A stretch of DNA of 64,000 nucleotides, from positions 40,348,012-40,412,011 of the forward strand of contig CM059971.1 of assembly GCA_030490835.1 (NCBI GenBank). The letters are read 5' to 3'. The translations under genes were made by a program, and so were the position numbers. The notes beneath the pieces are model-generated. The model made no database searches and was not told where the DNA came from. It was given only the letters and a program-made list of their open reading frames with translations. This stretch comes from Annona cherimola (taxonomy: Eukaryota; Streptophyta; Magnoliopsida; Magnoliales; Annonaceae). Positions 32,305 through 44,989 of this stretch are shown here, in pieces. Within the stretch, counting starts at the first letter, position 1; each line of letters starts with the position of its first letter.

Positions 32305-33883
32305 ATGGCTCCAAAGTCCAGACCTCCCAAGTTAGCTGTCTCAAAACCCTCTCTCAAACCTGTTCCCCGACAGTCTACATCCCATACCGACGACGAAGTG
32401 CCTAGGAGACAATGCACTTCCTCAAAGCGAGCTCGGGAAGAACCATCTACTTCCACTGGCTGCCGAGTGCGTTTTCAAACGGGAACCTCGTCAAACACAG
32501 CTGGTCGCGAGGAACAACCCCAAACCTCACAAAGCACTCAGTCTGGGGCAAGAAGAAGAGGCAATATTGCTGGGAAAGCTCAAGTACTGAAGATGCCGAC
32601 TATGTATTTCAAAACCGAACTCCAGCACAGTCGGTTCTACAAACACTTCTACGAACGGAAGGTATTCATTTCTAAGATCATTGATTTCAAGTTTCTGAAA
32701 GATTATGGGTCAGATATAGAAGATCTATTGGAATTTCAAGGTTGGACCAAGCTACTAAAGGAAGATGAAAGGGTTTATCTAGATCTAACCAGGATCTTCT
32801 ATTACTTATGGGATGAGGAATATTACAGCAGTTTTGTAAAAGGAGTTAGCATGTTCTTTGGAATTGGAGTAACTCCGAGTTTGGAAGGAGCAATGATCAA
32901 CATCGGACAGATACTTGAGGTACCACATGTAGATGAGCCGCTCCCTGCAGACCTTTCACTTGATCAGATATACAATCAGCTCACTCGGAGCAATAAATAT
33001 CATCCAGGGATCAAGTTTCTACACTACATGGATCTGTCCCCAAGGCTGCGGGTTCTACGCCTGCTAATAGCTCATTGCATCTATCCCAAAGGCGGAGGAA
33101 GAAATCAGCTGAATCCTCAAGAAGCCGGGATTCTATGGAAGATCGTGAACAAGGTCAATGTGAGTCTCCCTCGTTTGTTCATAGAAGCTCTCAGCTGCAG
33201 AAAGGATCACGAAGATATTTGAGCATTTTGAAGTGGATATTGAAGGTGAGCCCTTCGAAGTATTGAAATCCACCAATGCGATCAACAAGGCATTGATCCA
33301 GAGAATGAAGATCAATGTGCATGAACTTAGGGCCGAAGCAGAGGCTCCTGAAGAAGGACGAGCACATACTGAGGGGGAGCAGCCTTCATAAGCACCACCT
33401 GCTCCACCACAGGATATTCATGAGGAGCCCGCCTCTCCTATGTCACATGAATCCTTCTCTCCACAAGGATCAGCCATTCCAGATCTGGCACCTCAACCTT
33501 CATCCCAGGAGACAACTCTACAGACTATTCGAGATGAAATAGCTTCCCTACGAGAAGAAATGGGTCAACAGGAAAATAGAATTACCAGTCTTGTCTCTGG
33601 GGTCCTCACAGCTATCATGGATATGCATTCCTGACAAGATCGTATCGATCTGGAAATGCGTACCATCCGATACCATCTCGCATCTGGGCGTCATCGTAAT
33701 CAGCCCATACCTGAACTTGATCCATTTAAATCCGGATCAGTTCATCGAGATCCAACCCCCGCACCTGTTTCATCCTTCTATTCGTCTGCTCATGTTCGAC
33801 CTGTCAAACCTACTCAATCTTCATATCCCATTTCCAAATTTCAATTCACCAAATCCTTGGTAATTGAATCCCATTTTGAGTGA
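32305..33883 (+). pseudogene. Sire-1 extra gene downstream of pol, unknown function
   Basis: The frame opens at ATG 32305 (AATGG context; an upstream in-frame ATG is at 32269) and runs to 33222. It encodes a basic, proline- and serine-rich N-terminus (MAPKSRPPKL, about 90 residues) and then a globular part (TMYFKTELQHSRFYKHFYER, LLKEDERVYLDLTRIFYYLW, LRVLRLLIAHCIYPKGG). A frame change near 33195 joins it to a second frame (KIFEHFEVDIEGEPFE onward) that has stops at 33389 (TAG) and 33632 (TGA), a possible short coiled coil (LQTIRDEIASLREEMG, about 33520-33570) and an end at 33883. It stands where Sireviruses carry an env-like gene, but I see no signal peptide or membrane segment. The globular part faintly recalls the 'putative plant transposon protein' family; that is from memory and weak. 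Confidence 0.65.
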
Positions 33884-33888
33884 TTGAC

Positions 33889-33901
33889 AAAAAGGGGGAG
33901 A
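33889..33901 (+). other. Internal polypurine-tract-like motif of Sire-1
   Basis: AAAAAGGGGGAGA directly after the extra gene. The same word ends at 35943 beside the 3' LTR. Repeated polypurine tracts are described for Sireviruses. Confidence 0.6.
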
Positions 33902-34003
33902 TAGGATAGAGTTTGTTTTGAGTGAGTTTTAGGACATGACATAGGTTTTAGAGTAATTTTTTTTGGTTAGGTAGCCTGTATATAGGTTTTCTTTTTGGTT
34001 TAC

Positions 34004-35767
34004 TGTGAGGACCAGGTATTTTTATTCTATTTTTATTATAACTTTTCTCTATTTATAAGGTAACTTATGAACATGCTAGTAAGAATTTTACGATATTAAT
34101 GGATACATAACATACATGGACACGACATTTAGGAGATGTATAGTGCATATGTGCATGTATGATTAGCGTTCCATTGATGGGCACTACGACTATTGTTTCC
34201 TTCGCAGAGTAGGTACGGGGTTCGACCTGCCCGGTCAGGTCGCGGGGGTCAAGGGGGAGACGCCCCTTGCGGGGGTGCAGGGGGCAGCGCCCCTGAAGAA
34301 AATTTTAATTATTTAAGTCGTAGGAGTGGAAGAGTAAATTACCAAATGCGATTAGACCCGACTCATGCTCCGACCCGTCCTGGACCCGATCCCGACCCGA
34401 TGGGGGTTCGATATGAAGCGAAGCCCGCGCGTTAGACTCCATTTTCTCACCTCACGCCCGACTGTTTTTCTTCTTCTTCTCTTCCCGATCTCTGCGTCTT
34501 CTCTTCTTTCTCTTCTACTCAGTACGATCTAGCAATAGATCTCTTCGAGAAAACCCTACTGACTGCCTCGAAGGTGATCGATTTGAATCAAGGAAGCTCC
34601 AAATCTCTGCAAGCTAAGCCTAGGGTCGCTGTTTTGGGGAAAATCACGATCGAGGTAAGTAGATGTCGCCCTTTCTCGATTTAGTGATGAAATTTTATGT
34701 TGAACACGACATGAGGCTAGAGGAAATATGTAGAGCTTGACGACTCTATGGTATTAGGAAATGGGTTCGTAACAGTTAGGGTTTATGGGAAATTTACTTT
34801 GAATGTGCGATTTTTATGATGTGAAAGATTTCCTAGAAGTTCTTATATTGTTGAAATGTGACGTGAATTGATTTGCCCCAAAAGAGAATACGAATCGAAG
34901 GTTATTTCATTTCGCGCCTATCATGTGTTTGATAAAATGCTTGTGTGACAGATCTATGTGTTGTATCTGAATTGTGTTGATGTTGTATGTGTGGTTTGCG
35001 ATGTGTTTCATTGTCTGTTATGTATGATGCGTTATCTCAAATAGTTGGTTGTAAGGGTTGTTCATGGTCCCTGATTGACATGAGGAGAGGGTTGTTCATG
35101 GCCCTTGATGGACATGAGTAGATGATTGGTTGTGTTGGTCAATTTGTGTGTATGGTTATATGTATACGATCTTGGGAGTGGGTATTGGACCCATGTGTAT
35201 TAGCTTCATCACTGTATGAGTATCCATCATTATGCTTATTTGCACTTTGTGCTAACCACTATCTACTTACTGGGTCTATTTAGACTCATATCATTGTTAT
35301 TGTGGTTTTAGATCGCAGGCCAGAAGGAGAACTTAAGGATGGGACAAGTTGAAGATCAAACATGAGAGACCCTAGCACAATATGTTGATTCCAGTTCTTT
35401 TAGACTTGTGCTCTTTTGATAATCATACATGTAGACAATTACTTAGGCGGATTCGTTTTGACAACTTTAATGTATTTGGTATTTCAGATTGGATTATAAT
35501 CCTTGTTGATGCACATATGCATGGCTATTATATCTGTTTGTTGTGTAAGGAAAATATGTAATGATTTCCTTCTATAAAAATGTTCTTATTATATGAAGAT
35601 GCAAGTATATAAATGGGATTGAATGTTACAGATGGAAATGTAATGATTATCAGGTCATGTATTCCATATGATCCCTTGTATGTTATGGGGAGATGCTGCC
35701 GAATTTTTCTATGATTGTGTAGCGCCGTTGATTAGTTATTGAGTATTTTTATGAATGGGGCGTTACA
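34004..35767 (+). mobile_element. LTR-X, solo LTR of an unassigned family
   Basis: TGTGAGGACC at 34004 and GGGGCGTTACA at 35767, flanked by TTTAC (33999-34003 and 35768-35772). No primer site, polypurine tract or coding domain is inside, so it is a solo LTR (1764 bp). A GC-rich block at 34210-34300 contains GGGGGCAGCGCCCC, a word common in plant gypsy LTRs. A stem-loop at 35272-35287 (GGGTCTATTTAGACTC after CTTAC) matches the place of the stem-loop in the Tekay LTRs, which suggests a chromovirus. The 80-codon frame through the GC block is not a convincing gene. Confidence 0.8.
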
Positions 35768-35943
35768 TTTACATTGTAATCTGTATGAATCATGATGATA
35801 TGAAATATGTTTTATGTTCAAATGTTTGTTTCATGCTTTGTTTAAAAGATATTTGATGTTCTGTTTTGGGAATTATATGAATATAATTTTTCTAAAAGAT
35901 ACAAACTCAAATTAGTTTTTTCAATCATCAAAAAGGGGGAGAT
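35768..35943 (+). other. Sire-1 3' end with polypurine tract
   Basis: AT-rich noncoding sequence after LTR-X, ending CAAAAAGGGGGAGAT at 35929-35943, immediately before the 3' LTR start TGTTGGAAAT. Confidence 0.75.
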
Positions 35944-36669
35944 TGTTGGAAATAATGTTTAAAACAAAACAAAATTGACCAAAGCATAAGTTTTGATGAT
36001 TAACAAAGTCAAATTTGAGTATAAATGATTACTAATGAATGTGTTGAATGTCTTAAGGAATGAAATTAGCCAAGTCGATTTCCAAGTCAACTCAGACTTT
36101 GACTTAGGGTGAAGTCGATCCCGAAGTCGACTCCACATTCAATTTCAAACGGAACCTGAAGGACAGATTTGAATTTTGAAGGTGAACAGCTGAAGTCGCA
36201 GGCCAAGTCGACTCCACTTGCGACTTGAAAGCCAAGTCGCATACGAAGTCGACTCTAGTATCGACTTGAAGATGCACAGTTCCTTCCAGCGTTGATTTTG
36301 GGACAGAACATACCGAAGTCGCAGTCGAAGTCGACTCCGGCTTGCGACTTGGGCGAAGTCGCAGACGAAGTCGACCCCAAGATCGACTTGAGGTTCTCAA
36401 AGTTCAAGACACAGGTTCAAGCTCATTTCAAGATGAAGGCAACTCAAGATATGAAGACTAATATAAATCTAAAGCAAGCAAGGTGCTTGAACTTGTTCCA
36501 AATCAAAGAGAAATTAACCATACAAGTTTTCATGCTCTCCAAGATTCACAAGGTTTACAAAATATGAAGCCAATCCAGAATGAAAATAATTGAAGGAAAA
36601 AGGCTAAGCAAGCTAGAGGAGAATCAAACAAGGATCAAACTGATTTGGCACAAGAACTGGTCAAGTCGC
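35944..36669 (+). repeat. Sire-1 3' LTR, first part
   Basis: It matches 15014-15739 with about 2 percent differences, many of them C/T or G/A inside GTCGAC words. It is broken at GTCGC (36665-36669) by sLTR-1 and continues at 38460. Confidence 0.9.
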
Positions 36670-38459
36670 TGTTGGTCCCGAGTTAATGACAAAAACCCAA
36701 GAGGGGAGGGGTGAATTGGGTTCTTATAAAATTCTTTGGTAAATTAAAAACTTAACCCCTTGAAAGTTTAATCCCCTTGATTGATGAAATGAAATGGAAA
36801 GCAATATAATGTAGAGAGCAGAAATATAAATCAAGCACACAAGATTTTTATAGTGGTTCGGGCAACCTCCCTACTCCACTCTTCCAAGCTCACACTCCTT
36901 GTAACTTGGGTTCCACTATTGTATTTCTCAAATATAATTAGAGCCACTGCTCTCTTCTAGATTCCAGCTTTAGGGGGCATCAACAAATCACAGCACAAGT
37001 AGGTGATGAGTTCCACTCCAATCACGCACTACTTTGCTTACACTTGATCTTAGTTCCTCAAACTAAATCAAGTTCAATACAACAATAAGAAAAACAGAAA
37101 GAATCTACACGTTACTGTTGTGTAGAGATAGTTTGGCGCAGAGAAGAACTCGTAGAATTGGCTTTGAATATTCAGAAGTTGAGCTCTAGCAGTTTGAAGC
37201 AAAGTTCTTCTTCTTTAGATTGGCTTGATCTCTTTAATGCTCTTGAAGATGGGAGTTATGCACTCTTAATGATTTTCAGCTTCTTCCCTCGTTCACAATG
37301 AATGTCTTTTATAATTGTGGAGAGAATTCGAACGTTTGAAGGTAGGTGGCGCGCATTTAATGCGCCAACGTTCAAATATTTTCCGACCGTTGCGACCCAA
37401 ATCGCAGGTGAAGTCGACTTCGGGTGCGACTTCGCCCAAGTCGCAGATGGAGTCGACTTCGGGTGCGACTTCACTTGTTCGCAGCGTCTTCAAGTTCCAG
37501 ATTGGGTCGACTTGGTCTTCGACTTGACCCAAGTCGCAGGTGGAGTCGACTTTTGGTGCGACTTCACCTCGGCAGATAGCTTGATGAACTTGAAAAAAAC
37601 TTCAGGATGCTTTTTGTTTTGCTTAGGCTTCTCCATGCCTTCAGTTCTTTTGCATTTTTCATTTCTTTTTGAATCATTGTGTCTTCACTTTAGCTTGCTT
37701 TCATTTGCTCCATGTTTTGTAAGCCTTGAATCCTTGAGTCTTGAATCATGTAATCTTGAACAAGTTCTTGGTTGAGTTTATGCATCTTGCTTGGACTTGG
37801 ACTAGTCTTCATATGTTTCAGTTTGAGCATCTAGGTTGGCTTGATCTTCATCTTCATACAAGTTTGTCTTGAAATCAGTTAATCCCAACTTGTCTTCTGA
37901 AATTTCTCTTCTGCCCGATCGAAGTCGATGCCGGAGTCAACTTGGTCTGCGACTTCGGTGCCCCCAGATCTCGATTTCAACTCTGGACGGAAAACGACGC
38001 CTCCAAGTCGCTACTGGGGTCGACTTGGCCTGCGACTTCACCTCAAGTCGCAAGTGGAGTCGACTTGAGTTGCAACTTCGGCACTTCGGGGTCTTGACTT
38101 CAACTCTGAAAGGTTTTGTCATGTTGAAGTCGATACTGGAGTCGACTTAGTTTGCGACTTCGACCCAAGTCGCATGCGAAGTCGACTTCGTTTGTGACTT
38201 CGGCAGTTCAGCTCTCTATTTTCAACTCTGGAAGGATTTGGTGCATTGAAGTTGATGTTGGAGTCGACTTGGGGATCGACTTGGCCTTAAGTCGATGCCT
38301 GAGTCGACTTGGGAATCGACTTATCCTTCCATGATCTATTTTCTTCAAATGTATGTCCCTTAAACACTTCCAGAAACATGTTAGTAGCCAAGACTTACTC
38401 AAATTGATTTGTTAATCATCAAAACATAGATTTAGCTTATTTTCCACATATTTCCAATA
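36670..38459 (-). mobile_element. sLTR-1, solo Sire-family LTR, minus orientation
   Basis: Starts TGTTGGTCCCGAG (reverse complement of the LTR end) and ends TTTCCAATA, where the expected terminal CA is TA. Flanks are GTCGC (36665-36669 and 38460-38464). 1790 bp. GTCGAC clusters are at 37390-37570 and 37915-38330. It has a single copy of the 49-bp unit (near 36950-36985), unlike the LTRs of Sire-1. Confidence 0.88.
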
Positions 38460-39458
38460 GTCGCAACCCAAGTTGACTCCAAGATCGACTTGAGGTCAAG
38501 TCGCACCCCAAGTCGACTCCGAAATCGACTTGAGGCCAAGTCTGAAACCAAGTCGACCCAGAACTCAGACTTGGAAACTGAAGAGCAGCCGAAGTCGCAC
38601 ACGAAGTCGACTCCAGCATGCGACTTGGGCGAAGTCGCAGACGAAGTCGACTCCACCTGCGACTTGGGAAAGTAACGTTCAAATTTTCGAACGTTGGAAC
38701 ATTTATTGCGCGCCAACCACTTTGATAACGTTCAAATTCTTCCCTCCTCTATAAATAGACACTCAAGCAAACGTGAATAAACACAAGATAGAGTCTAAAG
38801 AGAGGAAGAAGTGCAAGCAAGAGTTCTTATTTGCTTTTCTCTAAATTTGAGTGATCTATACACTTTCAAAGGAAGAACAAGCTTCAAAGTTGCAAGTAGC
38901 TTCAACGAAACACAACCGGTTGCTTCTACAGATTCTTCCTCAAGCTGAAACTTGCCTACACAACTCAGTAAAGTGTAGATCTTCCTTATTTTCACATTAT
39001 TGTTTGTTTTTGGTGCTTGGTTTGAGTTTGGTGTATCAAACCAAGACGTTGCAAGTAGAGTTGTGATTGGAGTGTAACCCATCATCTACTTGTGTCAATT
39101 GTATATGCCCCCTAGAGCTAGAATCTAGAAGAGAGCATAGACTCTGATTGTATATGCCCCCTAGAGCTAGAATCTAGAAGAGAGCGGAGACTCTAAGTGT
39201 ATTCGTGGAATACATAGTGGAACCCAAGTCACAATGGTGTGTGAGCTTGGAAGAGTGGAGTGGGGAAAGATTGCCCGAACCACTATAAATCTTGTCTACT
39301 GCTTTTCTTTATTGCTTTCATTATCTTATTGCTCTTCATTTGTTTCAATCAAGGGGATTAAACTTTCAAGGGGTTAAGTTTTTAATTTACCAAAGAATTT
39401 TATAAGAACCCAATTCACCTCTCCCCTCTTGGGTTTTGCCATTAACTCGGGACCAACA
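38460..39458 (+). repeat. Sire-1 3' LTR, second part
   Basis: It matches 15735-16732, including the TATA box (38750) and both 49-bp units (39109 and 39158), and ends GGGACCAACA at 39458, followed by the second GTTCG. Confidence 0.9.
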
Positions 39459-39894
39459 GTTCGTACCTTGTCCGCCATTCATCGAGATAAGTCTGGGGCT
39501 AACCTTTTCTCTCCAACTTCATTCCAATTCAACGACGTTCGACATCGCTAACCAAATAATGCTTCAAATGGAGCCATTTGGATGCTAGCTTGATAACTAT
39601 TATTGTATGCGAATTCCGCAATCGAGATATACTCATCTCATGATCCTCCAAACTCCAAGGTACACATACGGAGCATATCTTCAATAATTTGATTCACTCG
39701 CTCCGTTTGTCCATCAGTTTGAGGATGAAAGGCTGTACTAAACTTAAGTTGGGTGACTAGGGTTTCGTGTAAGCTTTTCCAAAACCTTGATGTAAATGTC
39801 GCATCTCGATCCGAGACAATCAACTTTGGCACTCCATGGAGTCGTACAACCTCCTTGTAATAAACTTTAGCTAACCTTTCTGCGGTATAAGTCC
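39459..39894 (-). pseudogene. Tekay-A integrase core, fragment
   Basis: On the minus strand it encodes the second half of the integrase core: PKLIVSDRDATFTSRFW, then FHPQTDGQTERVNQIIEDML, with the catalytic aspartate in SDRD and the glutamate in QTER. Stops are at 39638-39640 (TGA) and 39548-39550 (TAG). Its upstream neighbour in the gene is at 41642 beyond sLTR-2, and its downstream neighbour is at 15013 beyond Sire-1. The equivalent part of Tekay-B is 24570-24960. Confidence 0.88.
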
Positions 39895-41641
39895 TGTTGG
39901 TCCCGAGTTAATGGCAAAACCCAAGAGGGGAGGGGTGAATTGGGTATTAAAAAAATTTATAACTTAAATAGAAACTTAACCCCGGATTAATCCAGTCCCC
40001 TTAATGAAGAATCAAAATGGAAAGCAATATAATGTAGAGAGCAGATAAATAAATCAAACACACAAGATTTTTATAGTGGTTCGGGCAACCTCCCTACTCC
40101 ACTCTTCCAAGCTCACACTCCTTGTGACTTGGGTTCCACTATTGTATTCTCTCAATACAATTAGAGCCACTGCTCTCTTCTAGATTCTAGCTCTAGGGGG
40201 TATATAACACACTGCTCAAGTAGGTGATGAGTCTCACTCCAATCACACACTACTTAGCATACACTTGATCCTAGTTCCTCAAACTAGATCAAGTTCAATC
40301 ACAAATAAATGAAACAACAAAGAAATCTACACTTTACAGATGTGTAGCAACAATTAGGCGCAGAGAAGAACTTGAAGAGTTGGCTTTGAAGATTCTGAAA
40401 TGAAGCTCTTGCAGTTTGAAGTAGAGTTCTTCTTCTTTGAGTGGCTTGATCTCTTTTGAGCTCTTGAATGTAGTAGTTAAGCACACTTAATGATTCTCAG
40501 CTACTTCCCTCGTCCACCATGAATGCTATTTATAATTTTGGAGGGAATCCGAACGTTAGAGGGTAGGTGGCGCGCATTTAATGCGCCAACGTTTGAATAA
40601 ATTCTGACCGTTGCGACCCAAGTCGCATGTGGAGTCGACTTTGGATGCGACTTCACCCAAGTCGCAGATGGAGTCGACTTCAGGTGCGACTTCGCTTCAC
40701 CGTCGCAACTTCAAGTTTCAGTCAGGGTCGACTTGGTCATCAACTTGACCCAAGTCGCAGGTGAAGTCGACTTCGAGTGCGACTTCACCTTGTCAGGTTC
40801 CAAGTCTAAGTCTTGAGTCGACTTTGGCTTCCGACTTCAGCTCAAGTCGATCATGGAGTCGACTTGGGTTGCGACTTGACTTGGTCTTTGCAAAATACGC
40901 TTTGTTCTTCATTTGATCTTCCTCTATCTTGCTTGGCTTGTTTCCTTGATGATTCTGAGTTTTGAATCATGCGCCTTGCTTTGCATTTGACTCAGTTGGT
41001 CTTTAAGACTTGATAGACTTGATTTGATCTTGAATATGCATTCCAGCTTATCTTCTGAAAAATCGCCTCTGTCCGATCGAAGTCGATGTCGGAGTCGACT
41101 TCTGCTGCGACTTCACCTCAAGTCGCACGTGGAGTCGACTTGGGGTGCGACTTCGGCACTTCGTGTTCTGAGCTTCAACTCTGGACAATTTTTGTCATCT
41201 GAAGTCGATGTCGAGGTCGACTTCGTTTGCGACTTGGATACCCAAGTCTCAGGTGGAGTCGACTTGGCCTGCGACTTCACTTGCTCTTCTCCCGTTTTCA
41301 ACTCTGGACAGTTTTTCATGTTTGAAGTCGATAGCGAGGTCGACTTCGTTTGCGACTTGGCTTCTCAAGTCACATGTGGAGTCGACTTGGGATGCGACTT
41401 CACCTATAAGTTGGTTTTGCCTTTGAGGTTCTTTCTCAAGTTGATAGTTAAGTCGACTTTGGGATCGACTTCACTCTAAGTCGAAGTCCAAGTCGACTTG
41501 GGGATCGACTTGGCTACTTAAGTTCCTTAAAACAAGTGGCAAATTCATTAGTCCTTTAAATATACTCAAGTTAGTTATTGTTAATCATCAAAACTTAATC
41601 TTTGGTCAATTTTACTTTATTTTGAAGTATTGTTTCCAACA
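39895..41641 (-). mobile_element. sLTR-2, solo Sire-family LTR, minus orientation
   Basis: TGTTGGTCCCGAG at 39895 to GTTTCCAACA at 41641, flanked by AGTCC (39890-39894 and 41642-41646). 1747 bp. GTCGAC clusters are at 40615-40870 and 41080-41510. One copy of the 49-bp unit (near 40165-40200), like sLTR-1. It splits the integrase gene of Tekay-A. Confidence 0.9.
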
Positions 41642-44225
41642 AGTCCTTCTTATGGGTAGGAAGTGAGTGACTTTCGATAACCTATCAACGATTACCCATA
41701 TAGAATCATTTTCTGCTTGGGTCTTAGGTAATCCTTCAATGAAGTCCATTGTAATGTCGTCCCACTTCCATTCAGGAATTTCTAAGGACTGTAGTTTACC
41801 AGGCACTCTTTGGTGATCTGCCTTCACCCGTTGGCAAGTTAAACACTTAGCCATGTATTCAGCGATCTTTCTTTACATATTATTTCACCAATATGCTTTC
41901 TTGAGATCCTGATACATCTTAGTACTCCCTGGGTGAATAGAAAACGACGAAAAATGTGCCTCTTTAAGGATCTGTTCCTTCAACTCAGCTATATTAAGTA
42001 TGCAAAGGCGACCCTTGTACCTATACATACCTTGCTCATCAATGGCAAATTCAACTAACCCTTTTTTCTTCATTTTCTCAACATGAGTATGTAGGTCTGT
42101 GTCCTTTTGTTGCGCAGTCTTAATCTGTTGAAAAAGTGATGGTTGTATGCATAATTGGGATAATCTTGTCTGGACTCTTGGTGGACATACAATCAATTCC
42201 ATTTGCCTTATCTCCTTAAGCAGTCCTTCCTCCTTAGTGCTAAAATGCGCTAAACTGACATTTCTGCTCAATGCATCAGCTACCACATTTGCCTTACCTG
42301 GATGGTATAGAATTTTCAAATCATAATCCTTTAATAATTCAAGTCATCTCCTTTGTCTCATGTTCAACTCCTTCTGCATAAAAATATATTTGAGGCTCTT
42401 GTAATCAGTGTAAATCTCACATCTTGCACCATACAAGTAATGTCTTGATATTTTCAAGGCAAATACCATAGCTGCTAACTCTAAATCATGTGTGGGGTAG
42501 ATTACCTCATTGGGCTTTAGCTGTCGCAACGCATAGGCTATCACCTTACCCCTTTGCATCAAAATGTACCCTAATCCTTTTCTTGACGCATCGCTATAAA
42601 CTACAAACCCTTCATTTCCTTGTGGTAGGGTTAGGATGGGTGCTTCTACTAACCGTTGTTTCAATTCTTGGAAACTGTGCTAGCATTCCTCAGACCATAC
42701 ATACCTGACTCCCTTACGAGTCAACTTGGTTAACGGGGCTGACAGTTGTAAAAACCCATCGACAAATCTTCTATAGTAGCCGGCCAATCCTAGAAAACTT
42801 CGAATTTCTGTAATGGTCGTCGGCCTTGGCCATTTCAACACTGCTTCAATCTTTTGACGATCAACTTGAATACCCTTTTCAGATATTATATGCCTAAGAA
42901 ATCCTATTTGTTTCAACCAAAATTCACATTTCTTCAACTTGGCATATAATTTCTCTTTCCACAACCTTTCTAAAACCCTTCGCAAATGGTTTTCATGTTC
43001 TCTCTCCGTTTTAGAGTAGATCAGGACATCATCGATAAATACAACCACAAATTGATCAAGATAGTCCCGAAACACTCTATTCATCATATCCATGAATACA
43101 GCAGGGGCATTAGTAAGTCCAAAAGGCATTGCCAGAAACTCATAATGTCCATACCTAGTTCGGAATGCTATTTTATGAGTATCGACCGGACTTATCCTCT
43201 GTTGATGATACCATGACTGTAAATCAATCTTGGAGAAAGTCGCGGATCCTTGTAATTGATCAAACAGATCATCGATCCTGAGCAATGGATACTTATTCTT
43301 TATTGTAACCTTATTTAGCTCCCGATAATCAATACATAATCTTAAACTTCCATCTTTTTTCCTCACAAACAATACCGGAGCTCCCCAAGGGGATACACTT
43401 GGTCGGATGAAACCCTTATCTAACAGTTCCTGTATTTGCGCCCTTAGTTCATTCATCTCAGTTCGCGCCATTCTATAAGGAGTTTTAGAAATTAGAGCTG
43501 TACCCGACATCACATCAATGATCATATCCATTTCCCGCTGTGGAGGCAAAGTGGTTAACTCCTTTGGAAATACATCCGAAAATTCCCTAACCACAGGTAT
43601 TTGATTAATTTCTACCTCCATGCTTTTCTGTACATTCATAGACACCAAATAAGCTTGACATTTTTGTCGGAACATCTTGACTACTTTCATAGATGATATC
43701 AATATACTTGAACTGTCGGGTTGCCTCAGTTTTTCAATGGCAATCTCCTTCCATGAAGTTGCTTCAAATCGCACTTTCTTATTCTTACAGTCTATGGTCG
43801 CTCCCCATTGGCTTAGCCAATCCATACCCAATATTACGTCAAACTCAGTCATAGGCAATAGGATCAAATCAGCTTCTAGAATCAATGATCCTATCCTAGT
43901 TGGGCATGCTCTGCATACTTGGCTAGTACTTGCTAACCTATAGTTTGGAGATTCTACATGTATAATCTGGTTAGTCCCTTCTACCGGCAGTGCATGGGTG
44001 GTCACATATTAGCATGCTATGAATGAATGGGTGGCACCAGAATCAATCAAAGCAACTGCCAAATTTCCTAAAATATAAACTATACTTGTGACCACCTTTT
44101 CCTCTTATTCTTGAGATTCTATCCTGGTAAGGGTATGCACGTGCTCCGGGTTCGCAGAAGTTCCCTGCTTACTTGTTGTTCCAGGTATCCTAAGCTGAAC
44201 AGGTCTTCCATATCCTTGAGATGAT
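41642..44225 (-). pseudogene. Tekay-A gag C-terminus, protease, reverse transcriptase, RNase H, integrase N-terminus
   Basis: Reading leftward from 44225: the gag tail, a protease with [10 protein letters not shown] (about 44040), reverse transcriptase ([21 protein letters not shown], and [11 protein letters not shown] near 43015-43045), RNase H ([29 protein letters not shown]), the integrase zinc finger and the core up to [12 protein letters not shown]. Stops are TAA 44105-44107, TAA 44009-44011, TAG 42680-42682, TGA 42344-42346 and at least two more near 41880-41895. The frame itself is well preserved. It is broken on the right by T-solo and on the left by sLTR-2. Residue identity with Tekay-B is high, so both belong to one lineage. 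Confidence 0.9.
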
Positions 44226-44989
44226 TGCACCCCGAACCGAGATGTCACTTCCTTACCTCAAGATCCTATCGATTGGTAAATGTGAATCAGGATTGTTGCC
44301 CTGATCACGCGGCGGGTTCTTAATTGGAATACGCCCAAATTTTTTTCATTTATTCATCTGTCATCATTCATAACTTGACATGAAAATCATCACACATGGT
44401 GACATTTCACTTGTAATAAAATTCATCATTTCATTCATAACATCCTTTCATGCCTGCATTATTCACTCAATCATTGTACACATCATACTTGCATACATTC
44501 AGTCATTGACTCACATGAATCTTAGAATTTTAACTAAGTTCATATACACATAAACATGGAACTTAGAATTCTAACTAAGTGCACATACACATTAGCTTAC
44601 CTTAGCATATTCATGCTTTTCCATTCCTCATAGCCTTTAAGGTTAATTTCACGTATCTTCCTCCACGTCTTAGGTTTGCAACCTTCTGAGTTTCCCCGGT
44701 ACCTGTCTAAGGGTTGGAAAAACAAAATGTGAGTGACAACTCAGTAAGCAAGCATTTTATCTTTAGGGCGAGGCTTTCTTGAAAATCTTTTTCATAAACA
44801 TCGGGAATACCCTTTTTCCTGAGGACATGTATATGTCCTGAAATATCATCATGAAATCTTTTTCATTAAGCATTCATTCGTAAAACCAGTTACAAGCCAC
44901 GTGTAGGCCCGTTAAGGCAAAACATACACGTTTTACCTTCTCTAATGAATTTCCTTTAATTCTTATATGAACATTTTTAATGTTCATAG

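Larger units (their letters stand above)
15014..39458 (+). mobile_element. Sire-1, Ty1/copia Sirevirus-like element, full span with nested insertions
   Basis: It starts TGTTGGAAAC at 15014 and ends GGGACCAACA at 39458, flanked by GTTCG (15009-15013 and 39459-39463). LTRs are about 1.72 kb. The order is gag, protease, integrase, reverse transcriptase, RNase H, an extra gene, then the polypurine tract and 3' LTR. Placement of integrase before reverse transcriptase makes it copia. A large gag with coiled coil, a gene after pol and repeated polypurine tracts point to the Sirevirus (SIRE/Maximus) group. It is interrupted by Tekay-B, LTR-X and sLTR-1. Nested sequence removed, it is roughly 10.8 kb. 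Confidence 0.88.

Noticed and set aside
34193..34435. An 80-codon arginine/glycine-rich frame.
   Set aside because: It lies in the GC-rich block of LTR-X, with no homolog recognised and a structure explained by the inverted G/C runs.
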